The translations under genes were made by a program, and so were the position numbers. Positions 1-5,186 of a stretch of 8,834 nt of DNA are shown here, piece by piece. Each line of letters starts with the position of its first letter. Position 1 is the first letter of the stretch. The stretch lies in NCBI GenBank assembly GCA_035713725.1, contig DASTMZ010000182.1, positions 1 to 8,834 on the forward strand, read 5' to 3'. Source of the stretch: DASQPR01 sp035713725 (GTDB lineage: Bacteria; Actinomycetota; Actinomycetes; Mycobacteriales; Micromonosporaceae). The notes under the pieces were generated by a model that worked only from the letters and a program-made list of their open reading frames with translations, was not told the DNA's origin and made no database searches.

Positions 1-310
1 CTAGGGAACCGAATCGTATGCGGACCTCTATCCGGTCGGCGCCGAGCCGACCGCGCAGTTGACGCACCTGGCCGGCGAATACCGGATCGACGATCTCGAG
101 CGGCCCGATCGCGGCCGGCGGCGGTAGCAGGGCACCCGCCGTGCCGCTCGGGTAGGTGCGGCACAGCACGATTCGCCGTCCACTTAGGACGCTGTCTGCC
201 TCGGCCCAGGCCAGCGCCGCACGGCTGCCGTATGTGTCGGTGCAAGCAACAACGATCCGCCGCAGCGAGGTCGTGTCGGCGCGTGACGGCCCGCGTTCGA
301 TGGCGGTCAT
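1..310 (-). CDS. USP-like protein, N-terminal part (runs off the left edge)
   Basis: An open frame of 103 codons reads leftward from an ATG at 310-308 to the window edge with no stop. Residues 17-53 look like the first beta-alpha-beta unit of a universal stress protein (USP): strand RRIVVACTD, a helix with the SRAALAWAEAD pattern, then strand RRIVLCRTYP. The usual GVDGS loop is replaced by ACTDTYGS, so Asp25 may or may not stand in for the adenine-site Asp. The rest of the fold, including any glycine-rich phosphate loop, lies outside the window. The ATG overlaps the TGA stop of the upstream nuclease gene (ATGA, 4 bp), which implies translational coupling and membership of the same operon. USPs are small cytoplasmic alpha/beta proteins that bind ATP or act as stress regulators. 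The family is fairly sure; any specific role is unknown. Confidence 0.72.
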   Translation of the reverse strand, partial: MTAIERGPSRADTTSLRRIVVACTDTYGSRAALAWAEADSVLSGRRIVLCRTYPSGTAGALLPPPAAIGPLEIVDPVFAGQVRQLRGRLGADRIEVRIRFGSL

Positions 311-1668
311 GTGCGTACCTTCTCCCCGTCCCGGGCCGGTACCGCGCACCAGCCCAACGTGTGTTGGATGTGGTCGGCGAGCGCTGCGGCCGCGTCCGGT
401 TCGCCGTGCGTCGTTAGGCAGATCCGCGGCGTCTGCGGTGCGGCAGCCAGCCACGCGAGCAGCTCGTCCGCGTCGGCGTGGCACGAGAATTCGTCGAGGC
501 CGAGGATTCGTGCCCGCACGGGCACATACCTGCCGTGCGCTTTGATCGCGGTGGCGCCGTCGAGCAGGTCACGGCCGCGGGTGCCGGCAACCTGGAAGCC
601 GGCGAGCACGATGAGGTTGCGCGGATCGGGTGCGAGCCCGGCGAGGTGATGGACGACGCGGCCGCCGGTGGCCATGCCCGAGGCGGACACGATGATGCAC
701 GGGTCGCTGGGCTGGTTGAGGGTCTTGGACTGTTCGACGGTCTGGGCCACCTGCAGCGTTTCGCAGCCGAACGGGTCGGCGGGCAGCGGACGCAGTTCCG
801 GGGCGTTGGCGGCGATCGCGGTGCGGTAGATGTCCAGCGCGGCGGCGGCCATTGGGCTGTCCAGCCAGATCGGGACGCGGGGGATGCGGCAGGCGTCGGT
901 CAGTTCCCGCACGGCTTTGAGTACGAGTTCGGTGCGGTCGACGGCGAACGCCGGGATCAGGACCACGCCGCCCGTGGTCAGGCACTCCCCGACGGCGTCG
1001 GCAAATCGGTCCAGACCTGCGTGCGGGCGTGGCCGGTCACCGTAGGTGGACTCCACCACGATGGTGCGGGCTGCCGGCGGTGGGTCCGGTGGGCGTAGCA
1101 GCGGATGGTCCCGGCGGCCGAGGTCGCCGGAGACGGCTAGGACGTCGCCATCGGTGTGGGCGACGACGCTGGCCGAGCCGAGGATATGCCCGGCGAACCG
1201 AAGCGTGACGGCGATGCCGGCAGCGACTTCGGTCGGGGTGTGGTAGCCGATCGGGGCGAATGCGTCGATTGCTTTCTCGGCCTGCGCGGTGTCATACAAC
1301 GGAAGAGGTGCCGCGTGCTTGCTGAACCCCGCCCGGGCGGCATAGTCCGCGTCTTCTTCCTGCAGGTGTGCCGCGTCCCGCAACACCAGCGCCGCCAACG
1401 CCGTGGTGTATTCGGTCGCGTAGATGCGACCAGTGAAGCCGTCGGCGACCAGGCGGGGCAACCATCCGATGTGGTCGAGATGCGCATGGCTGACGACGAC
1501 CGCGTCGATGCTGGCCGGGTCCACCGGCAACGCGGCCCAGTTACGACGCCGAAGCTCGCGACGGCCCTGGAACATTCCGCAGTCGACCAGGATCCGGTGG
1601 TCTCGGTGCTCGACCAACAGTCGGCTGCCGGTCACGGTGCCGGCCGCTCCGAGGAATCTCAGTAGCAC
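307..1668 (-). CDS. Metallo-beta-lactamase / beta-CASP RNA-processing nuclease homologue
   Basis: A 453-aa protein with the full metal-site signature of the metallo-beta-lactamase fold: HAHLDH (61-66), a third metal-ligand histidine in GHILGSAS (His161) and an acidic ligand in SGDLG (Asp182). An inserted beta-CASP domain follows, with ESTYGD (206-211), DSPMA (270-274) and SASGMATGG (328-336). The C-terminal RNA-specificity part carries FSCHAD (His397) and THGE (His421). Histidine at the last beta-CASP position is typical of RNA rather than DNA nucleases. The family (COG1236, YSH1/CPSF-like) includes zinc-dependent cytoplasmic endo/exoribonucleases; activity on RNA is inferred. The start is a GTG at 1668-1666, preceded by AAGGGGGG, and MLLRFLGAAGTVTGS is the usual family N-terminus. 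It begins 3 bp after the stop of the upstream USP and overlaps the next USP-like gene, so it is the middle gene of a coupled stress operon. Confidence 0.92.
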   Translation of the reverse strand: MLLRFLGAAGTVTGSRLLVEHRDHRILVDCGMFQGRRELRRRNWAALPVDPASIDAVVVSHAHLDHIGWLPRLVADGFTGRIYATEYTTALAALVLRDAAHLQEEDADYAARAGFSKHAAPLPLYDTAQAEKAIDAFAPIGYHTPTEVAAGIAVTLRFAGHILGSASVVAHTDGDVLAVSGDLGRRDHPLLRPPDPPPAARTIVVESTYGDRPRPHAGLDRFADAVGECLTTGGVVLIPAFAVDRTELVLKAVRELTDACRIPRVPIWLDSPMAAAALDIYRTAIAANAPELRPLPADPFGCETLQVAQTVEQSKTLNQPSDPCIIVSASGMATGGRVVHHLAGLAPDPRNLIVLAGFQVAGTRGRDLLDGATAIKAHGRYVPVRARILGLDEFSCHADADELLAWLAAAPQTPRICLTTHGEPDAAAALADHIQHTLGWCAVPARDGEKVRT

Positions 1669-1671
1669 AAC

Positions 1672-2167
1672 TCAGCCCCCCTTCGTGGCGACGGATTCGT
1701 TCGCGAACTTGGTCGATGAGGCACGTGCCACCGGAACGACCACGACCGGGCAGGTCGCGCCGCATACACAGGCGGTCGCCACCGCGCCGATTGTGGCGTC
1801 GGACAGCCCGGCTGTGCCCGTGGCTGCCGACCACCAGCAGGTCCGCGCCGTCGCTGGCGCGGCCGAGCACGTCACCCGCCCGGCCCCGCACGGCGATCCC
1901 GGCAATCGCAACATCGGGATGGGCCACGCGGGCGTGGGCGACGGCCGTGCACAAGATCGCATCCGCGACGACACGCGGATCATCCAGGAGCGAATACCGA
2001 CCGAGCGGCTCGGCGACGCTGCCGGACTGCCACGCGACGATGGCCTGCACGGTGGTGGGCTGATCGCAACGGTCACGGCGGGCGGCCTCCGCGACCGCCC
2101 AGTCCAGCGCCCGCTGCGCTTGGTCCGAACCATCGACGCCGACAACGATCCGAAACGTCGTGTTCAC
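1672..2167 (-). pseudogene. Single-domain universal stress protein with a one-base frameshift
   Basis: The GTG at 2167-2165, after GGAGG at 2180-2176, opens a classic USP: FRIVVGVDGSDQAQRALDWA, with ATP-site Asp12, and strand LLVVGSHGHS ending at Ser119 (codon 1813-1811). In this frame the protein then becomes Arg-rich nonsense and would end at 1541, inside the nuclease gene, as a 208-aa product. The USP C-terminus continues in another frame from 1809: GLSDATIGAV, then GATCPVVVVPV, ending at the TGA at 1674-1672. Removing one base of the CC at 1811-1810 joins the parts into a 164-aa protein with G114-2X-G117-9X-G127-A, almost the exact USP phosphate-binding loop. The gene is therefore either truly frameshifted or affected by a sequencing error. 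It would be first in the operon with the nuclease. The intact protein would bind ATP in the cytoplasm. Confidence 0.87.
1676..1683 (-). promoter_or_regulatory. Ribosome binding site of the nuclease gene (supports the GTG start)
   Basis: AAGGGGGG on the minus strand lies 7 bases before the GTG at 1668. It overlaps the last sense codons of the upstream USP frame, so ribosomes finishing that gene would meet this site directly. It supports the GTG start and the translational coupling. Confidence 0.7.
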
Positions 2168-2175
2168 GGCGGCCA

Positions 2176-2180
2176 CCTCC
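2176..2180 (-). promoter_or_regulatory. Ribosome binding site deciding the GTG start of the frameshifted USP
   Basis: GGAGG on the minus strand sits 8 bases before the GTG at 2167. No ATG lies in frame just before the conserved FRIVVGVDGS strand, and the frame further upstream has no USP character, so this site fixes the start. Confidence 0.75.
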
Positions 2181-2230
2181 AAGGTCGAACCGTCACCCTT
2201 CAGCGTGCGGTCGGCGGCGGCGATCGTGCA

Positions 2231-2244
2231 GGGGCGAAGGTCCC
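2231..2244. promoter_or_regulatory. DosR-box-like operator upstream of the frameshifted USP
   Basis: GGGGCGAAGGTCCC differs by one base from the element at 3979-3992. On the minus strand it reads GGGACCTTCGCCCC, preceded by TC, and fits the outer arms of the mycobacterial DosR consensus TTSGGGACTWWAGTCCCSAA. It ends 64 bp upstream of the GTG at 2167, a suitable place for an activator site. Binding by DosR is inferred. Confidence 0.6.
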
Positions 2245-2377
2245 GACGTGGCCCGGCCGCCCGGCGCCCGCAGCGTCGTGCGGCGCAGCACCACGCGCCA
2301 GGCGACGTCGCGCCGCATCGATGGCAAACCAACGTCCTGGCCGCCGTCGAGAACGTGCCGGATGGACCTGCCACGGC

Positions 2378-2391
2378 GGGTCGTCCGGCCC
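2378..2391. promoter_or_regulatory. Possible operator upstream of the CBS-BON gene
   Basis: GGGTCGTCCGGCCC keeps GGG and CCC arms and matches the element at 7800-7813 in 13 of 14 bases. It fits the stronger GGGCCGAAGGTCCC form in only 9 of 14. It ends 65 bp before the CBS ATG, the same spacing as at the USP operon. A still weaker copy (GTGCCGGATGGACC, 2355-2368) lies 23 bp upstream, centre to centre. Such GC-rich partial matches can arise by chance. Confidence 0.4.
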
Positions 2392-2412
2392 TGCCCGGCG
2401 CGGCAGGGCAGG
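2390..2412. repeat. Inverted repeat in the CBS upstream region
   Basis: CCTGCCC and GGGCAGG form 7-bp perfect arms around a 9-base loop. The repeat overlaps the end of the possible operator and lies 45 bp before the CBS start. It could be a protein site or, if transcribed, a leader hairpin; nothing else in the sequence decides between these. Confidence 0.4.
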
Positions 2413-2456
2413 CGAACGCTGACAACGACACTCGATAGCCAGCACGGAGGTCTGCG

Positions 2457-3152
2457 ATGAAACGCCGCACTGTCCACGACGTGATGACCGCCCCAGCGGT
2501 CAGCGTCCTAACTTCGGCCACCTACCACGACATCGTCGAGACGATGATCGGACATCAGATCAGCGCCTTGCCGGTATGTGACGCCGACGGCAGCGTCGTC
2601 GGTGTCGTGTCACAGGCCGACCTGCTGCACAAGGTCGAATACGCCGGCACCGAACCGGAACACACCTTCGAACGCAAACGGGTCCGGGTCGGCCGTGCCA
2701 AGGCCGACGCAGTGCTGGCCCAGAACTTGATGAGCGAGCCAGCGATCGTGATCGGTCCAAGCGCGACGATCAACGCCGCGGCTGCGACCATGAGCCAACA
2801 TCACATCAAGCGGCTTCCGGTTGTCGACTCCCACGGTCGCCTTGTCGGCGTCGTGTCCCGGTCCGATGTGCTACGCAGCTACCTGCGATCCGACGACGAC
2901 ATCGCGAACGAGATTCGAGACGACGTGGTGTTGGGGACGATGTGGATCGATCCTGCCCAGTTGTCCGTCGAGGTGTGTGACGGCATCGTCACGTTGTCCG
3001 GTCCGGTCGACCGATCAAGCACCGCGTCGATCCTGGTCCACCTGATCGAGTCGGTGCCAGGAGTGCTGCGCGTCCACGACCACATCGACGCACGCTACGA
3101 CGACACCCGCCGACGTGCGCCGGTTGACGCCGTCACACCGACGCTCCGGTAG
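2457..3152 (+). CDS. CBS-pair protein with C-terminal BON domain
   Basis: A 231-aa soluble protein. CBS domain 1 spans about residues 4-60 (TVHDVMTAPAVSV, then ISALPVCDADGSVVGVVSQADLL). CBS domain 2 spans about 87-145 (NLMSEPAIVI, then IKRLPVVDSHGRLVGVVSRSDVL). A BON domain covers about 150-213 (AQLSVEVCDGIVTLSGPVD, then VPGVLRVHDHIDA). CBS pairs usually sense adenosine ligands such as AMP, ATP or SAM; BON domains are linked to membrane or ligand binding. No signal peptide or membrane segment is seen, so it is probably cytoplasmic. M. tuberculosis Hrp1 (Rv2626c), a DosR-induced CBS protein, is shorter and lacks BON, so this is a relative in type rather than a clear orthologue. The ATG follows GGAGG (2446-2450) by 6 bases. 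It is divergent from the USP-nuclease operon and probably monocistronic. Confidence 0.93.
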   Translation: MKRRTVHDVMTAPAVSVLTSATYHDIVETMIGHQISALPVCDADGSVVGVVSQADLLHKVEYAGTEPEHTFERKRVRVGRAKADAVLAQNLMSEPAIVIGPSATINAAAATMSQHHIKRLPVVDSHGRLVGVVSRSDVLRSYLRSDDDIANEIRDDVVLGTMWIDPAQLSVEVCDGIVTLSGPVDRSSTASILVHLIESVPGVLRVHDHIDARYDDTRRRAPVDAVTPTLR

Positions 3153-3181
3153 CCGCCGCGACGCCCGCTTGGACAGGCGAC

Positions 3182-3207
3182 GCGGCCCGCGGTCGTCGCG
3201 GGGCCGC
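3182..3207. terminator. GC-rich hairpin between convergent genes, possible terminator
   Basis: GCGGCCCGCG (3182-3191) pairs with CGCGGGGCCGC (3197-3207), with one bulged G and a 5-base loop. It starts 30 bp after the CBS stop and lies between two convergent genes, so it could end transcription from either side. There is no T-run, as is usual for actinobacterial hairpin terminators, so the call is tentative. The rest of the 227-bp gap (3153-3379) shows nothing I can support. Confidence 0.45.
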
Positions 3208-3379
3208 CGTCGGTGCGAGCGTCACCGGCGTTACGCGTACTGTCCGAATGCGAACGCTCATGATCGTCACGTCCGCCTGTGTAGCGGCCAGACACGGGCA
3301 CCAGGCGGTCGGATGTGCTGCGCGCCCGGCGTCGTAGCCAAATGGCACACGTCCGGTTCGGCCGGCGCCGACTGGCGAG

Positions 3380-3898
3380 TCATGCGTCGCCGGCGGCCTG
3401 CAACAGGCGTTCCGCTTCGTCGGCGGCACTGCGGGCCAGCCGATGTTGTGACTCGTTGCGGGCCATCGAGGGTGGCGGTGTGATCACCACCGGGCAGATC
3501 GCGTGCCGTGCGCAGTATCCGGCTACCGCGGCGCGCCGCCACCGACCGATCCGCGGGGCGTCGCAGCCGCCGATCACCAGCAAATCGTCCGGCTGGTTGG
3601 CGATTTCGACGAGGCCCGGCCCTGGGCCACTGGCGCTGAGTTCGATGCTGACGGGGACGTCGGCCGGCACGCCGCCCATGGCCGCGTTGAATGCGTCCGC
3701 GACGTCCCGGGCGGCGGCCTCCCGCACGGCTTCGCGCCACAGCGCGCCGCCGCCCGGTCCGGACGGCGCAAACGTTTGCACCGCGATCAGCGGTACCCGC
3801 CTCGCGCGCGCCTGGGCAACGGCGTAACGCAGCGCTTGATAGCCGGCCAGACTGGCGGTGATGCCAACGACTACATGGCCCGTGTCACGCGTACCCAT
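3380..3898 (-). CDS. Single-domain universal stress protein with a degenerate ATP site
   Basis: A 172-aa USP-fold protein: first strand HVVVGITAS (8-16), helix LAGYQALRYAVAQARAR, second strand VPLIAVQTF, a later strand DDLLVIGG (104-111) and C-terminal strand CPVVITPP (135-142). Two ATP-site features are missing. The GVDGS Asp is Thr14, and the G-2X-G-9X-G-(S/T) loop reads G110-GC-D113, then Ala-Ala at 123-124. The protein probably does not bind ATP in the usual way and may act by protein-protein contact. A basic and acidic tail (about 145-172) extends past the fold. The ATG at 3898 follows GGAGG (3908-3904) by 5 bases; an upstream in-frame extension to 3946 lacks USP character. The gene stands alone, convergent to the CBS gene and 156 bp downstream of the two-domain USP, with its own operator-like sites. 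Confidence 0.88.
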   Translation of the reverse strand: MGTRDTGHVVVGITASLAGYQALRYAVAQARARRVPLIAVQTFAPSGPGGGALWREAVREAAARDVADAFNAAMGGVPADVPVSIELSASGPGPGLVEIANQPDDLLVIGGCDAPRIGRWRRAAVAGYCARHAICPVVITPPPSMARNESQHRLARSAADEAERLLQAAGDA

Positions 3899-3955
3899 GA
3901 CAACCTCCGCATCAAATGTGTCTTGAGGTTCGCGTGATTGCGCCATCCGGCGTCA

Positions 3956-3969
3956 GGGGCCCGGTACCC
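3956..3969. promoter_or_regulatory. Weaker partner of the operator at 3979-3992
   Basis: GGGGCCCGGTACCC, followed by GAA, keeps the GGG and CCCGAA ends of the DosR consensus but not its centre. Its centre lies 23 bp from that of the strong element at 3979-3992, the same spacing as the pair at 7777/7800, and it ends 58 bp before the ATG at 3898. It also contains the GGTACC palindrome, so chance is not excluded. Confidence 0.35.
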
Positions 3970-3978
3970 GAACCCGGC

Positions 3979-3992
3979 GGGCCGAAGGTCCC
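3979..3992. promoter_or_regulatory. DosR-box-like operator upstream of the single-domain USP
   Basis: GGGCCGAAGGTCCC is the best copy of the repeated element; on the minus strand it reads GGGACCTTCGGCCC. It lies 81 bp upstream of the ATG at 3898, in the 156-bp gap after the two-domain USP gene. It shares 13 of 14 bases with the copy at 2231-2244. The fit to the known DosR box covers mainly GGGAC, the TT centre and CCC. Confidence 0.62.
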
Positions 3993-4054
3993 GTCACTTG
4001 TTCGGCGATGTGGACGCCGTGCCGTACCGGCTGGCCAACGTTAGAGGTTGCGAC

Positions 4055-4960
4055 TCAGTGGTCGGTGTCGTTGCCGCGTACGACGGCAACCGGGGCGTTC
4101 GCGTGACGGATCAGCGCATCGACAGTGGACCCGAGGCGCAGACCGAGGAATCCGCCGTGGCCGCGTGATCCGACCACGATCAAAGCGGTGTCGCGACAAG
4201 CGTTTGTCAGCGCATCGACCGGATCCAGGCTGTGGATGACCTGGCGGACGATGCGCAGGTCCGGGTACCGGTCGGTCCAGCCCTCGGTCGCCTCAGTCAA
4301 CAGTCGCAGCGCCTTGGCCTCCTCGTCAGCGTTGACGAACCGGTCGGCGACGATCGGGCCGATGTCGTGGACCTGCAGCACATTCCATGCGTACACGGCA
4401 TGCAAGCTCGTACCACGGGCCACCGCCTGCTCGACGGCGAAGTCCATCGCGTGCTCGGATTCGGGTGAACCGTCGAGTCCGACCACGATCGGGCGGTCGC
4501 CGAAGCCCGCCGGGTCGAGCTCGACGTAGCCGGTCGGCCGAACCACAACGACCGGCCCGTGCGCGTGTGCGGCGACCTGGGCGGCAACCGAGCCGGCCAG
4601 ATGCCCCACGAATCCACCGGTGGCACGGGTGGCTACCACCACCAGGCTGGCGTGGCGGGACTCGCCGACCAGCGCGCCAGCCGGACTCGCGCTGACGATC
4701 ACCGACTCGATGTACAGATCCGGAAATGACGCCCGGACCTTATGGTCGGCGGCTTCGAGTTGGGCACGGACCCAGTCATGCTCCCAGCGGTACTCGTCGG
4801 CGACCAATACGCCCGGAGACCACATCGGAGTTGGTTGGTGCGCAAACACCAGCCGCAGTGGCACCCGGCGACGGGTCGCCTCCCAGGCGCCGTACGTGGC
4901 CGCGCGCACTGCTTCGTCAGAGCCGTCGATCCCGGCGACGACCGGGTGCTGACTGGTCAT
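4055..4960 (-). CDS. Two-domain universal stress protein
   Basis: A 301-aa protein with two tandem USP domains, the size and layout of mycobacterial Rv2623, Rv1996 and Rv2005c. Domain 1 (about 5-142) has VAGIDGS with Asp12, and phosphate loop A110-TR-A113-9X-G123-S124, in which the first two glycines are alanine. Domain 2 (about 155-296) has IVVGLDGS with Asp163 and a complete loop G264-SR-G267-9X-G277-S278. ATP binding is therefore best supported in domain 2. Rv2623 of this family binds ATP and slows growth in M. tuberculosis; the same role here is inferred. The ATG at 4960 follows GGAGG (4974-4970) by 9 bases; a longer reading to 5041 adds only non-USP sequence. It is divergent from the ATPase gene across 226 bp and resembles the USP at 7938 throughout. 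Confidence 0.94.
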   Translation of the reverse strand: MTSQHPVVAGIDGSDEAVRAATYGAWEATRRRVPLRLVFAHQPTPMWSPGVLVADEYRWEHDWVRAQLEAADHKVRASFPDLYIESVIVSASPAGALVGESRHASLVVVATRATGGFVGHLAGSVAAQVAAHAHGPVVVVRPTGYVELDPAGFGDRPIVVGLDGSPESEHAMDFAVEQAVARGTSLHAVYAWNVLQVHDIGPIVADRFVNADEEAKALRLLTEATEGWTDRYPDLRIVRQVIHSLDPVDALTNACRDTALIVVGSRGHGGFLGLRLGSTVDALIRHANAPVAVVRGNDTDH

Positions 4961-5034
4961 GTCGTTGATCCTCCGAGCCGGCGGCGTCGATGACCGCATA
5001 AACCGAGTCTGCGGCCGGTCGACCGCGTCGGGTA

Positions 5035-5048
5035 GGGCCATTGGTCAC
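5035..5048. promoter_or_regulatory. Possible operator upstream of the two-domain USP
   Basis: GGGCCATTGGTCAC matches GGGCCGAAGGTCCC in 10 of 14 bases and has the AT-containing centre of DosR boxes. It ends 75 bp before the ATG at 4960. A 10/14 match also occurs inside the nuclease gene (1099-1112), so position is the main support. Confidence 0.35.
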
Positions 5049-5114
5049 TGTCGTGGCGTGGGCGCCTTCACCGCCACGCGCCGTCCGGCGGTGCGCGTCG
5101 ATCGAATTGGGTTA

Positions 5115-5128
5115 GGGCCGGTCGGCCC
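5115..5128. promoter_or_regulatory. Palindromic possible operator upstream of the ATPase
   Basis: GGGCCGGTCGGCCC is a perfect palindrome of 6-bp arms around GT, preceded by TTA. It matches the repeated element in 10 of 14 bases and ends 59 bp before the ATG at 5187, the same window as the other sites. Confidence 0.42.
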
Positions 5129-5186
5129 GCCGGTACCGGCATCCCGCCCCTGGCCATCGCGTTGCGCCTACCGTCAACGTGAGTGC

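Larger units (their letters stand above)
2168..2456. promoter_or_regulatory. Divergent promoter region between the USP-nuclease operon and the CBS gene
   Basis: This 289-bp stretch separates two divergent genes. I see no convincing gene in it; open frames here are arginine/proline-rich shadows. It holds two operator-like 14-mers, one placed for each gene (2231-2244 leftward, 2378-2391 rightward), and an inverted repeat at 2390-2412. I could not pick out a clear -35/-10 pair, which is common in GC-rich actinobacteria when an activator is used. Confidence 0.6.
4961..5186. promoter_or_regulatory. Divergent promoter region between the two-domain USP and the ATPase gene
   Basis: 226 bp between divergent starts. 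An ATPase reading frame is open through it in the plus direction, but its arginine/proline-rich translation has no family similarity, so I treat it as non-coding. It carries two weak operator-like 14-mers, one at a suitable distance from each gene. Confidence 0.6.

Noticed and set aside
1099..1112. A 10/14 match to the operator-like element (CAGCGGATGGTCCC)
   Set aside because: It lies deep inside the nuclease gene, far from any start. It is useful as a warning that 10/14 matches occur by chance here.
1424..2422. A long plus-strand frame (332 codons) antisense to the USP and the start of the nuclease gene
   Set aside because: It is a GC-skew shadow: its translation is low-complexity Arg/Ala/Pro sequence with no domain, while the opposite strand carries clear USP and nuclease motifs with ribosome sites.
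3300..3379. A GGTTCGG stretch resembling a tRNA T-arm
   Set aside because: No matching acceptor, D or anticodon stems could be found around it, and no CCA-type end.
3133..3429. A minus-strand 98-codon frame across the gap after the CBS gene
   Set aside because: It overlaps both convergent genes, has no ribosome site I can see and no recognisable motif.
4959..5186. A 76-residue N-terminal extension of the ATPase from an upstream ATG
   Set aside because: The extension overlaps the start of the divergent USP, has no family similarity and would consume the whole divergent promoter region; the family N-terminus begins at the ATG at 5187.
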